Shown in pieces: positions 1 through 8,615 of a DNA stretch of 39,312 bases; position 1 is the stretch's first letter; every line of letters begins with the position of its first letter. The DNA comes from Ga0077536 sp943370145 (GTDB taxonomy: Bacteria; Pseudomonadota; Gammaproteobacteria; Ga0077536). The stretch covers positions 1-39,312 of the forward strand of contig CALRPY020000040.1 of assembly GCA_943370145.1 (NCBI GenBank). Direction: 5' to 3'. Below the pieces are notes generated by a model that made no database searches, had not been told where the DNA came from, and saw only the letters and a list, made by a program, of their open reading frames with translations. The translations under genes were made by a program, and so were the position numbers.

Positions 1-1
1 G

Positions 2-44
2 GGGAGAAAAGGTGTCAGATTTTAAATCTGACACCTTTTCTCCC
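2..44. repeat. 43-bp perfect palindrome, copy 1
   Basis: Two 21-nt arms that are exact reverse complements flank one central T (position 23). The arm core reads AAAAGGTGTCAGATTT. The same element recurs at 152-194 and, with a different central base, at 37701-37741. It resembles the GTCAGA-containing palindromes often seen dispersed in proteobacterial genomes near Y1 (REP-associated) transposases, but no transposase is present here. The T-rich right arm could also act as a transcription terminator. Confidence 0.9.
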
Positions 45-151
45 GGGCCGAGGCAGCGTCCGCGCCGGTGCCGGACATGGCTGCGGAGACCCGCTCGAGT
101 ACGTACGTGCATCGCTCGAGCGCGTATGCGCTGTGCGGGAGGAAAGGCGTC

Positions 152-194
152 GGGAGAAAAGGTGTCAGATTTTAAATCTGACACCTTTTCTCCC
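152..194. repeat. 43-bp perfect palindrome, copy 2
   Basis: This is identical to copy 1: 21-nt arms around a central T. It lies 107 bp after copy 1 and 6 bp beyond the stop codon of the minus-strand AsnC-domain gene, so it is well placed to act as that operon's terminator hairpin. The 107 bp between the copies hold no gene that I can support. Confidence 0.9.
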
Positions 195-200
195 GGCTTT

Positions 201-467
201 TCAGAGATCCCGCAGCCTGTCCTTGCTGAAGGTCCGGAACGCGACCATCGTGCAGGTGTCGACGATGTTCGGCACGCGGTGCAGCTCCTCGTTGATGAAG
301 CGACCGACGTCGACCTCGCCCTCGAGGTGATACTTCGCGATCAGGTCGTACTCGCCGCTGATTGAATAGATTTCCGGAATCTGGCTGCGGCTCTCGTCGG
401 TCAGCGCGTCCGCGACCTCGTAGGTCTTGCCCAGCGCCGTCTTGATCAACACGAATATCGTGCGCAT
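201..467 (-). CDS. Stand-alone Lrp/AsnC-type ligand-binding (RAM) domain protein
   Basis: An 88-residue protein consisting only of the alpha-beta effector-binding domain found at the C-terminus of Lrp/AsnC regulators. Typical stretches are FVLIKTALGKTYEVADAL, a central SGEYDLIAKYHLEG and a C-terminal VDTCTMVAF. No helix-turn-helix is present, so it should not bind DNA itself. Known stand-alone RAM proteins oligomerise and bind amino acids or partner regulators. The gene begins 7 bp after the upstream cupin gene ends, with GGTGAG as a possible ribosome site, so it is probably the last gene of a three-gene operon. Its ligand cannot be read from sequence. Confidence 0.85.
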   Translation of the reverse strand: MRTIFVLIKTALGKTYEVADALTDESRSQIPEIYSISGEYDLIAKYHLEGEVDVGRFINEELHRVPNIVDTCTMVAFRTFSKDRLRDL

Positions 468-474
468 CGCTGCC

Positions 475-821
475 TCACCTTTTTTTCTCGATCAGGATTT
501 CGCGGTAGGTGCCGGTGCCGCCGTTGCGCGCGCTGTGCGTCGCCGGCGCGCGCAGGCCCTTGTCGTCCGTCGACACCAGTTCGTTGCCCTCGAGCTTCAA
601 CGCAAAGGTCGCGCCGGTCGGCGAGTCGAAGGCGCCGAGGTACTCGTCTGCCTCGTCGAAGACCTCGAGGCGCGTGCCCTGGAGCACGTAGAACAGGTAG
701 TCGTGTTCGTGGGTGTGGCAGGGCGTCTTCTCGCCCGGCTCGAGTTCGAACTCCCACAGGATGATCGCATCGTCCTCGTAGATCTTGCGCGACCCGACGC
801 CGCCCTTCGCCTGTGCCATGT

Positions 822-825
<4 letters not shown>
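475..825 (-). CDS. Small cupin-fold protein
   Basis: A 116-residue single-domain cupin. The first cupin motif is visible at about residues 30-50 (PGEKTPCHTHEHDYLFYVLQG), with a His-x-His-Glu-His cluster that probably binds a metal. The ATG at 825 overlaps the stop of the upstream decarboxylase (ATGA), which suggests translational coupling. A second ATG at 819 lies at a better distance from the GGAG site, so the true start may be two codons later. Because of its neighbour it could act on a sugar nucleotide, but this is inference; small cupins are functionally very diverse. Confidence 0.8.
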
Positions 826-1841
<1,016 letters not shown>

Positions 1842-1859
1842 GAACGACGGCCTGGAAGG

Positions 1860-1875
1860 TGGCACATGGCTTGCA
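1860..1875 (+). promoter_or_regulatory. Sigma-54 (RpoN) promoter for fliK
   Basis: The sequence TGGCACATGGCTTGCA matches the -24/-12 consensus TGGCAC-N5-TTGC, with the invariant GG (1861-1862) and GC (1873-1874) separated by exactly 10 bases. Transcription would begin near 1886, about 27 bases before the fliK ATG. It sits in the divergent spacer between the decarboxylase gene and fliK. Flagellar sigma-54 promoters in polar-flagellated gammaproteobacteria are normally activated by FleQ/FlrA-type proteins. No activator gene lies in this window. Confidence 0.85.
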
Positions 1876-1912
1876 ATTTACCAGCCGAGATTCCAACACG
1901 GTACCTGCGCAC

Positions 1913-2980
1913 ATGACCGATGCCATCACGGCGATACCGCCCACGCCCTCACAGCCGGTGCAGAGCGTCGACAAACCGGCAGTGGAAAAGCGTGAAAGCG
2001 CTGGGACAGACGAAAAATCAGCCGGTGAGTTCAGCGCGGCGCTCGAAGCCGCGATCGAGCCGGGGCCGCGGGAAGCGGCAAACCCCGACCCGATGGCGGC
2101 AATGGCGGTCCCCGCGCCGGCAATCGCCGTCCCGCCGCCGGCAATCGCCGCCGCCACCGGCCTCGACGAGGCAACCGAGCTGGCGACGACCGGGGGCGTA
2201 CCCTTGCCGCTCGCGCGCCAGGCCGGCGTGGCGACGCTGCGGCCCGAAGCGCGGGCCGCACTGCAGGCGACGGCGAACCTGCCGGATGCGGAGCCCGAGG
2301 TCGAAGACGGGCCGGCCGCGGAGACCAGCCTGTCCGTGCGCGACGAGCGTCCCGGTGCGGCGGGTCGGGCCGAGCCGCTCGCTGCCGGCGGACCGGCGAA
2401 GTCCTTCGATGCGCTGCTCGAACGCCTGGGCGCGGCGAGCCAGGGCGGCGGCACCCAGACGGTCGCCGAAACCGCGGGACCGGCCCAGGCGACAGTCACC
2501 GATGGCGTTGCCGAAGCCGCGCGGCGGGACCGGCCGGCGGTGCTGAAGCTCGACACCCAGTTGCCGGTGCATACGCCGCGCTTCGCGGAGGGCATGAGCC
2601 AGCAGGTCGTCGTGCTTGCCCAGCACGGCATCCAGCAGGCGCAGATGTCGCTGAGTCCGCCAGAGTTCGGGCCGGTCGACGTGCGGATCACCTTCGCCAA
2701 CGATGAAGCCTCGGTTCAGCTGGCGGCGCCGACGGCGGTGGCCCGCGAGGCGATCCAGGACGCCCTGCCGCGCCTGAAGGAAATGATGGAACAATCCGGT
2801 GTGCGCCTGAACGACAGCGGCGTGTTCGCCCAGTTGCCGCAACGGGACTCCTCCGCGCATGCGCGCGAGCGCGGCGATGGCTGGCGGCCGCCGCAGGGCG
2901 CGCAGCCGGCTGCTGCCGAGGACACGCTGCCGGCCCCGATCGTCATGCGCCACGTCGGCTTCGTCGACGCCTACGCCTGA
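1913..2980 (+). CDS. fliK: Flagellar hook-length control protein FliK
   Basis: A 355-residue protein with the FliK layout: a long Ala/Pro/Glu-rich disordered N-terminal two-thirds (the molecular ruler) and a folded C-terminal hook-length domain at about residues 225-310. That domain contains the hallmark AQMSLSPPEFGPVDVRI, followed by AIQDALPRLKEMMEQSGVRL. FliK is secreted during hook assembly and switches export specificity through FlhB. The ATG at 1913 was chosen over an upstream GTG (1859) because the latter precedes the predicted transcription start. fliJ, usually immediately upstream, is absent, so the fliE-J block must lie elsewhere. Confidence 0.88.
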   Translation: MTDAITAIPPTPSQPVQSVDKPAVEKRESAGTDEKSAGEFSAALEAAIEPGPREAANPDPMAAMAVPAPAIAVPPPAIAAATGLDEATELATTGGVPLPLARQAGVATLRPEARAALQATANLPDAEPEVEDGPAAETSLSVRDERPGAAGRAEPLAAGGPAKSFDALLERLGAASQGGGTQTVAETAGPAQATVTDGVAEAARRDRPAVLKLDTQLPVHTPRFAEGMSQQVVVLAQHGIQQAQMSLSPPEFGPVDVRITFANDEASVQLAAPTAVAREAIQDALPRLKEMMEQSGVRLNDSGVFAQLPQRDSSAHARERGDGWRPPQGAQPAAAEDTLPAPIVMRHVGFVDAYA

Positions 2981-2991
2981 GTCACGCCAGT

Positions 2992-3024
2992 CGCGAGGGC
3001 GCGGCACCGCCGCCGACCCTCGCG
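2992..3024 (+). other. Hairpin after fliK
   Basis: The 8-bp arms CGCGAGGG and CCCTCGCG are separated by 17 bases, 11 bp after the fliK stop. There is no T-run, so it is not a textbook intrinsic terminator. It may stabilise the fliK mRNA end or partly insulate the fliL promoter. Confidence 0.35.
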
Positions 3025-3141
3025 CCCGCCGCCGTCAAACCCGCGTCGTGCCGCGTGCATGGCCGCGCGGAATCCGTCAAAGCCTTGTCACCGCATCCGC
3101 AAGAAAACTCCAAGTCGTTGAATAAATTGACCTGATGCCCT

Positions 3142-3157
3142 TGGCACAGGGATTGCT
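3142..3157 (+). promoter_or_regulatory. Sigma-54 (RpoN) promoter for fliL operon
   Basis: TGGCACAGGGATTGCT fits the -24/-12 consensus, preceded by the preferred T, with GG (3143-3144) and GC (3155-3156) exactly 10 bases apart. Transcription would start near 3168, giving a short leader of about 22 bases before the fliL ATG at 3190. It probably drives fliL through flhB/flhA and perhaps further. Confidence 0.87.
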
Positions 3158-3189
3158 GCCTGCCTGCAACTGAAAGTTTGGAGGCACCC

Positions 3190-3762
3190 ATGGCCGAGGC
3201 CAACGACGACGCTGCTGCCGGCAGCAAGAAAAAGAAGCTCGTCATTATCATTGCGGTCGCCGCAGTGCTGCTCGTCGGCGGCGCGATCGGCGGGACCATG
3301 TTCCTGATGGGGGGCAAGGAGGACAAGCCTGCCACCGCCGAGAAGGGCGACGCGGAACACGGTGACGAGGAGGAGGTGGCCGAGGAGGACGCGGCCGACG
3401 AGGAGCACGGCGCCGAGGGCGAGGCCGCCCCAGCGCCCATCTACGTCGCGCTGGCCCCGCCCTTCGTCGTCAATTTCCAGGACGCGAAGAAGCGCACCCG
3501 CTACATCAAGGCCGAGATCAGCGTGCTCGCGAAGTCGGCCAAGGCCGAGGAAGCGGTGAACCAGCACATGCCCGCCGTGCGCAACAGCCTCGTGCTGCTG
3601 CTGAGCCGCCAGGTCTACGAAGAGCTGCTGTCCAACGAAGGCAAGGAGAAGCTGCGTGCCGAAGCCCTCGCCGAAGTGCGGGCGGTGCTCGACAAGCGCG
3701 CGGGCAAGAAATCCGGCAAGGGCGTGGAGGATCTCTACTTCTCCAGCCTGGTCATGCAGTAG
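3190..3762 (+). CDS. fliL: Flagellar basal-body-associated protein FliL
   Basis: A 190-residue inner-membrane protein: a short cytoplasmic tail ending in a Lys cluster (SKKKK), one membrane helix at about residues 17-40, an acidic Glu/Asp/His-rich linker (about 46-78), and the conserved periplasmic FliL domain with YVALAPPFVVNFQD and RNSLVLLLSRQVYEEL. FliL forms rings around the stator and supports torque under load. The ATG at 3190 follows a GGAGG site (3180-3184); an in-frame TTG at 3178 is rejected because it lies upstream of that site. It is the first gene after the sigma-54 promoter. Confidence 0.93.
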   Translation: MAEANDDAAAGSKKKKLVIIIAVAAVLLVGGAIGGTMFLMGGKEDKPATAEKGDAEHGDEEEVAEEDAADEEHGAEGEAAPAPIYVALAPPFVVNFQDAKKRTRYIKAEISVLAKSAKAEEAVNQHMPAVRNSLVLLLSRQVYEELLSNEGKEKLRAEALAEVRAVLDKRAGKKSGKGVEDLYFSSLVMQ

Positions 3763-3785
3763 GCATCGAGCGGAAAACCAGCAAC

Positions 3786-4802
3786 ATGGCCACCAGCGAC
3801 CTTCTTTCACAGGACGAAATCGACGCGCTGCTGTCCGGTGTGGACAGCGGGGACGTCGACACCACGCCCGAGGACAACGTGCCGATGGGCGGCGCCCGGC
3901 AATACGACTTCGCGACCCAGGACCGTATCGTCCGCGGCCGCATGCCGACGCTCGAGATGATCAACGAGCGCTTCGCCCGCAACCTGCGCGTGCTTCTGTT
4001 CAACATGCTGCGCCGTTCGCCCGTCATTTCGGTCGAGGGCGTGCAGATGATCAAGTTCGGCGAGTACGTGCACTCGCTGCTGATGCCCTCGAACATCAAC
4101 GTCATCAAGGTCAAGCCGCTGCGCGGCACCGCGCTGATCGTCTGCAATCCCAAGCTGGTGTTCTCGCTGGTCGACTGCTTTTTCGGAGGCGACGGCCGTT
4201 TCCACACCAAGATCGAGGGCCGCGACTTCACGGGCACCGAGATGCGCATCATCCGGCGCCTGGTCGACATGACCTTCGAATCCATGCAGGAGGCCTGGGA
4301 ACCGGTGTTCCCGATCCAGTTCGAATACCAGGGCGCCGAGATCAATCCGCACTTCGCCAACATCGTCACCCCCAGCGAGGTGGTGCTGGTGTCGACCTTC
4401 CACATCGACCTGGAGGGTGGCGCCGGCTACCTGCACGTGACGATGCCGTACTCGATGATCGAGCCGATCCGGGACACCCTCGATGCCGGCATCCAGAGCG
4501 ACGTGGCCGAGAAGGACCAGCGCTGGAGCCAGATGCTGCAGGAAGAGGTGAAGTCGGCGCCGGTGGAAGTCAGCTCCACGCTCGGCACCGCCGACGTGAC
4601 GGTGCGTGACCTGCTCGCCTTCAAGCCCGGTGACATCGTTTCGCTGGACATGCCCGACGCGCTCATCGCGCGAATCGACGACATCCCCATCTTTCGCGCG
4701 CACTACGGCGTGTCGCGCGGCAATTACGCTCTGAAGGTGGTTGAAATGCTGCGTCACTCGGAATTGACGCCGCGGAATATCGCAATGGGAGGCGCGAAAT
4801 GA
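3786..4802 (+). CDS. fliM: Flagellar motor switch protein FliM
   Basis: A 338-residue C-ring protein. The N-terminal peptide LLSQDEIDALLSGV (residues 5-18) is the phospho-CheY docking site. The middle CheC-like domain holds FGEYVHSLLMPSNIN and the GGDGRF motif, and the C-terminal SpoA domain begins at about residue 250 and ends RHSELTPRNIAMGGAK. It couples the stator to rotation switching with FliG and FliN. It overlaps fliN by 4 bp (ATGA). The intact CheY-binding peptide implies that switch control by CheY is still in use even though cheZ is broken. Confidence 0.96.
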   Translation: MATSDLLSQDEIDALLSGVDSGDVDTTPEDNVPMGGARQYDFATQDRIVRGRMPTLEMINERFARNLRVLLFNMLRRSPVISVEGVQMIKFGEYVHSLLMPSNINVIKVKPLRGTALIVCNPKLVFSLVDCFFGGDGRFHTKIEGRDFTGTEMRIIRRLVDMTFESMQEAWEPVFPIQFEYQGAEINPHFANIVTPSEVVLVSTFHIDLEGGAGYLHVTMPYSMIEPIRDTLDAGIQSDVAEKDQRWSQMLQEEVKSAPVEVSSTLGTADVTVRDLLAFKPGDIVSLDMPDALIARIDDIPIFRAHYGVSRGNYALKVVEMLRHSELTPRNIAMGGAK

Positions 4803-5194
4803 GCGAACTCGACAATGGAATCGGCGGCGACGACGACTGGGCCGCGGCCCTCGCCGAGCAGCGCGCGGGGGGTGATGGCGTCGCCCGCGCGCCGCTCGAG
4901 AACTTCCAGCCGGCCGGCGACGTGGGCGGCCGCCATGGCGATCTCGAGCAGATCCTCGACATCCCGATCACCCTGTCGGTCGAGATTGGCAAGTCGCGCC
5001 TCAGCATCCGCAACCTGCTGCAGCTCAACCAGGGTTCGATCGTGGAACTCGACCGCCTCGCCGGCGAGCCGCTCGATGTGCTGATCAACGGCACGCTGGT
5101 CGCGCATGGGGAAGTGGTCGTGGTCAACGACAAGTTCGGCATCCGTCTGACCGACGTGATCAGCGCGCAGGAACGCGTGAAGAAGCTGCGCTGA
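4799..5194 (+). CDS. fliN: Flagellar motor switch protein FliN
   Basis: A 131-residue protein with a variable acidic N-terminus of about 50 residues and a C-terminal SpoA domain. The domain starts at ILDIPITLSVEIGKSRLSI and includes LNQGSIVELDRLAGEPLDVLING and the closing VNDKFGIRLTDVI. FliN forms the bottom of the C-ring and docks the FliH export complex. Its start overlaps the fliM stop, and fliO follows after 11 bp, so it is co-transcribed. Confidence 0.96.
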   Translation: MSELDNGIGGDDDWAAALAEQRAGGDGVARAPLENFQPAGDVGGRHGDLEQILDIPITLSVEIGKSRLSIRNLLQLNQGSIVELDRLAGEPLDVLINGTLVAHGEVVVVNDKFGIRLTDVISAQERVKKLR

Positions 5195-5205
5195 GACGGA
5201 CACCC

Positions 5206-5607
5206 ATGAAACGCCGTACCTTAGTCCTGTTCGCCATGGCCTGCGCTGGCGCCGCCTCCGCGGCGGAGTCGACCGTGCAGACCGCGGCTTCGCCGCTCGG
5301 CGTCGGCAAGCTGTCCGAGGTTTTCGGGGCACTTGCGCTGGTGGTGCTGCTGATCTTCGGCCTCGCGCTCGCCGCGCAGCGGCTGCGTCTCGGGCGCGGT
5401 GCCAGCGGCAAGCACCTGCGCATCGTCGACGCGCTGGCGCTGGGCACGCGCGAGCGTTTGCTGCTGGTCGACGTCGCCGGGGAGCGGGTGCTCCTGGGGG
5501 TCGCCGGCGGCCGCATCGAGCGCCTGCACGTGCTCGAAGCGCCCGCCACGGGTGACTTCTCCTCGGCGCTCGAAGCGGCGCAGGCGCCCGCGCCGGGAGC
5601 CGCATGA
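5206..5607 (+). CDS. fliO: Flagellar biosynthesis protein FliO
   Basis: A 133-residue protein with an N-terminal signal-like segment (residues 1-20, ending near ASAAE), one membrane helix at about 40-62 (LALVVLLIFGLALAAQRL) and a small cytoplasmic domain typical of FliO/FliZ (residues 68-115, LLLVDVAGERVLLGVAGG). FliO is a chaperone-like factor for assembly of the FliP ring. Its stop overlaps the fliP ATG by 4 bp. Divergent sequence is normal for this family; position between fliN and fliP supports the call. Confidence 0.9.
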   Translation: MKRRTLVLFAMACAGAASAAESTVQTAASPLGVGKLSEVFGALALVVLLIFGLALAAQRLRLGRGASGKHLRIVDALALGTRERLLLVDVAGERVLLGVAGGRIERLHVLEAPATGDFSSALEAAQAPAPGAA

Positions 5608-6347
5608 TGCGTCGCCTGGCGTGCTTGCTGCTGCCCCTGCTGTTCGTGGCGGGCCCGGCGTTCGCCCAGCAGGGATTGAATGCGATGTCGGTGACCACGG
5701 CTGCCGACGGTACGCAGACCTATACGCTGACCCTGCAGGTCCTGCTGCTGATGACGGCGCTGACCGTGCTGCCGTCGATCCTGCTCGCGATGACCTCGTT
5801 CACCCGCATCATCATCGTGCTGGCGATCCTGCGCCAGGCGCTGGGCACGGCGCAGACGCCGTCGAGCCAGGTCCTGATCGCGCTCGCGCTGTTCATGACG
5901 GCGTTCATCATGGCGCCGGTGATCGACCGCGTGTACGCCGACGCCGTGACGCCCTACATGAACGAGACGATCGGCTTCACCGACGCGCTGGACAAGGCCC
6001 AGGGCCCGTTGCGGGAATTCATGCTGGCGCAGACCCGCGAGTCCGACCTGAAGCTCTTCGCCGATCTCGCGGACACCGGCCCGATTCAGGAACCATCGGC
6101 GACGCCGTTCACGATCCTGGTGCCGGCCTTCATCACCAGCGAGCTGAAGACCGGCTTCCAGATCGGTTTCCTGATCTTCCTGCCCTTCCTCATCATCGAC
6201 CTCGTGGTCGCCAGCGTGCTGATGTCGATGGGCATGATGATGCTCTCGCCGCTGATCATCTCGCTGCCGTTCAAGCTGATGCTGTTCGTGCTGGTCGACG
6301 GCTGGGTGCTGATCGTCGGCAGCCTTGCCTCCAGCTTCTACGCCTGA
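5604..6347 (+). CDS. fliP: Flagellar export gate protein FliP
   Basis: A 247-residue integral membrane protein with a cleavable signal peptide (residues 1-22, ending at AFAQQ), as is usual for FliP. Hallmarks are LPSILLAMTSFTRIIIVLAILRQALGT and the C-terminal GFLIFLPFLIIDLVVASVLMSMGMMMLSP. FliP forms the pentameric core of the FliPQR export gate. The start was chosen for the 4-bp overlap with fliO; a second ATG follows immediately. Confidence 0.96.
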   Translation: MMRRLACLLLPLLFVAGPAFAQQGLNAMSVTTAADGTQTYTLTLQVLLLMTALTVLPSILLAMTSFTRIIIVLAILRQALGTAQTPSSQVLIALALFMTAFIMAPVIDRVYADAVTPYMNETIGFTDALDKAQGPLREFMLAQTRESDLKLFADLADTGPIQEPSATPFTILVPAFITSELKTGFQIGFLIFLPFLIIDLVVASVLMSMGMMMLSPLIISLPFKLMLFVLVDGWVLIVGSLASSFYA

Positions 6348-6375
6348 CGCGCCCGCCACCGCAGGAGAGACCCGC

Positions 6376-6648
6376 ATGATGACCCCGGAACTGATCGTGA
6401 ACCTCGGCAAGCATGCGCTGGAAGTGACCCTGCTGATGATGAGCCTGCTGCTGTTGCCGGCGCTCGCCGTCGGTCTGCTCGTCAGCGTCCTGCAGGCGGC
6501 GACGCAGATCAACGAGATGACGCTGAGCTTCATCCCCAAGCTGCTCGTGACCGCGCTCGTGCTGATCGTCGGCGGGCCCTTCCTGCTTCGCGTGCTGACC
6601 GACTACACGGTCCAGCTGTTCCAGACGATTCCCGCGCTCGCGAACTGA
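6376..6648 (+). CDS. fliQ: Flagellar export gate protein FliQ
   Basis: A 90-residue protein with two membrane helices (about residues 15-40 and 50-72), containing SVLQAATQINEMTLSFIPK, characteristic of FliQ. It wraps around the FliP/FliR core of the export gate. The ATG at 6376 was selected because AGGAGA lies about 8 bases upstream and the length fits the family (about 89). The in-frame start at 6325 lies inside fliP and is rejected. Confidence 0.95.
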   Translation: MMTPELIVNLGKHALEVTLLMMSLLLLPALAVGLLVSVLQAATQINEMTLSFIPKLLVTALVLIVGGPFLLRVLTDYTVQLFQTIPALAN

Positions 6649-6659
6649 GCACCGGCGCC

Positions 6660-7445
6660 GTGCTCGAGATCACCGACACCCAGCTCCTGTCCTGGCTCGC
6701 CGCCTGGCTGTGGCCCTTCCTGCGGCTGGGGGCGTTCGTGCTGGTGGCGCCGGTGATCGGCACCCGCTCGGTGCCGGCGCCCGTCAGGATCCTGTTCGCG
6801 CTGGGGCTGACGGTGGTGCTGACGCCGCTCATCGACCCGGCCAGCGTGCCGGACGTGCCAATCGTGAGCGCGGTTGGACTGTCCATCGCCGGCCTGCAGA
6901 TTCTCGTCGGCATCGGGCTCGGCCTCGTGCTCCGCATGGTCTTCATGGTGCTCGAGTTCGCCGGCCAGCTGATCGCCCAGCAGATGGGCCTGGGTTTCGC
7001 GGCGATGGTCGATCCCGCATCCGGCGCCCAGGTGCCGGTCATCGCGCAGTTCTACGTGATCCTCGGCACCCTGATGTTCTTCGCCTTCGATGCCCACCTG
7101 AAGCTGGTCGAACTGCTGGTGCACAGCTTCGAGCTGATGCCGCTGGGCGGCGGCGGGTTCGCACCCGGGGCGCTGGCGCGCGTCATCGACTGGTCCGGGG
7201 AACTGCTCGGCTTCGGTGTGATCATCATGTTGCCGGTGGTCGCCTCGCTGCTCGTGGTCAATCTCGCGTTCGGCGTGATGGCCCGGGCCGCGCCGCAGCT
7301 CAATATTTTCGCCGTCGGCTTTCCGATCATGATCCTGTTCGGCAGCGTGATGATCGTGCTGACCCTGGCCATGCTGCCCGAGCAGGTCGAGAGCCTGTTC
7401 TCGTCAGCCTTCGGGGTGGCCTACGAAATGATGCGGATCCGCTAG
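6660..7445 (+). CDS. fliR: Flagellar export gate protein FliR
   Basis: A 261-residue polytopic protein with a GTG start 11 bp after fliQ. It has the family hallmarks LVAPVIGTRSVPAPVRILFA near the N-terminus, EFAGQLIAQQMGLGFAAMVDP at about residues 99-119, and a C-terminal LNIFAVGFPIM segment. FliR completes the FliP5Q4R1 gate. Very high hydrophobicity and normal length support an intact gene. Confidence 0.95.
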   Translation: MLEITDTQLLSWLAAWLWPFLRLGAFVLVAPVIGTRSVPAPVRILFALGLTVVLTPLIDPASVPDVPIVSAVGLSIAGLQILVGIGLGLVLRMVFMVLEFAGQLIAQQMGLGFAAMVDPASGAQVPVIAQFYVILGTLMFFAFDAHLKLVELLVHSFELMPLGGGGFAPGALARVIDWSGELLGFGVIIMLPVVASLLVVNLAFGVMARAAPQLNIFAVGFPIMILFGSVMIVLTLAMLPEQVESLFSSAFGVAYEMMRIR

Positions 7446-7448
7446 ACC

Positions 7449-8579
7449 ATGGCAGCGGAAGCCGACAGCGGGCAGGAACGCACAGAAGAGGCCAGTGAAA
7501 AAAAGCTGTCGGATGCCCGGCAGCGCGGCCAGCTGCCGCGCTCGCGCGAGCTGACGACGATGCTGACGCTGTTCGCCGCCGCCGGCGTGCTGTGGGCCTC
7601 CGGCGGCAACGTGGTCGCCGTGCTGGTCGAGTCCATGCGCCGGAATTTCGACGCCACGCACGCGCTGCGACTCAACGACGTCGATGTGCTGCGCGTGAGC
7701 GGTGAGGTCGTCCTCGGCACGCTCGAGAGCCTGCTGCCATTCCTCGTGGTGTCAGCGGTGGTTTCGGTGGGCGGGTCCATCGCGCTGGGCGGCTGGAACA
7801 TCGCCACCGAGGCGCTCGGCTTCAAGTGGAATCGCATCGATCCGGTTGCGGGCCTCGGGCGGCTGTTCTCGATGCGCAGCCTCCTCGAACTCGGCAAGGC
7901 GCTGGCCAAGTTCATGCTGCTGCTCGGGTTCGGCGTCGCGGCGCTGTGGCACGAAGCGGGCGATCTCTTCGCGCTAGGGCGCATGCCGCTCGCGAGCGGC
8001 ATCGCGGCGACGGCGTCGCTCGCCTTCAAGGCCTTCGTGATCGTCAGTGCCGGCACGGTGCTGATTGCGCTGATCGACGTTCCGTTCCAGCGTTGGGACC
8101 ATGCGCGGCAGCTCAGGATGTCGCGGCAGGAGCAGCGCGAGGAATCCAAGGAAAGCGACGGCTCGCCCGAGGTCAAGGCGAGGATACGCGGCATGCAGCA
8201 GGAGCTCGCGCGCCGCCGGATGATGGAGCAGGTGCCGCAGGCAGACGTCATCGTCACCAACCCGGAGCACTATGCGGTCGCGCTGAAGTTCGACCCCGCG
8301 ACCATGACCGCGCCGCGCGTGGTGGCCAAGGGCGTCGACCTCGTCGCGCTGAAAATCAGGGAGCTGGGTCGCGAAAGCGGCGTGGCGGTGCTCGAAGCGC
8401 CGCCGCTCGCGCGTGCGATCTACCACACGACGAAGCTCAATCACGACATTCCGGCGGGGCTGTACGTCGCGGTCGCGCAGGTGCTGGCCTACGTGTTCCA
8501 GCTGCGGCGCAAGGATCCGCTGCGGCCGGCGCCGCAGCCGCCGAAGGACCTGCCGATCCCGCCGGAACTTCAGTACTGA
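7449..8579 (+). CDS. flhB: Flagellar export switch protein FlhB
   Basis: A 376-residue protein with the N-terminal signature EEASEKKLSDARQRGQLPRS, four membrane helices (about residues 30-205) and a cytoplasmic domain. The autocleavage site is NPEHYAVAL at about residue 269, so the third motif position is Glu rather than the enterobacterial Thr; the cleaving Asn-Pro pair is intact. FlhB switches export from rod/hook to filament substrates after interacting with FliK. It begins 3 bp after the fliR stop, so it is probably translationally coupled. Confidence 0.96.
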   Translation: MAAEADSGQERTEEASEKKLSDARQRGQLPRSRELTTMLTLFAAAGVLWASGGNVVAVLVESMRRNFDATHALRLNDVDVLRVSGEVVLGTLESLLPFLVVSAVVSVGGSIALGGWNIATEALGFKWNRIDPVAGLGRLFSMRSLLELGKALAKFMLLLGFGVAALWHEAGDLFALGRMPLASGIAATASLAFKAFVIVSAGTVLIALIDVPFQRWDHARQLRMSRQEQREESKESDGSPEVKARIRGMQQELARRRMMEQVPQADVIVTNPEHYAVALKFDPATMTAPRVVAKGVDLVALKIRELGRESGVAVLEAPPLARAIYHTTKLNHDIPAGLYVAVAQVLAYVFQLRRKDPLRPAPQPPKDLPIPPELQY

Positions 8580-8615
8580 CGACGTCCCACACGAAGAGAA
8601 GCACAGGATATTCCC

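Noticed and set aside
12..365. A 117-codon frame beginning in palindrome copy 1
   Set aside because: The peptide repeats MSDFKSDTFSPG only because it translates the palindrome twice, and it then runs antisense to the AsnC-domain gene.
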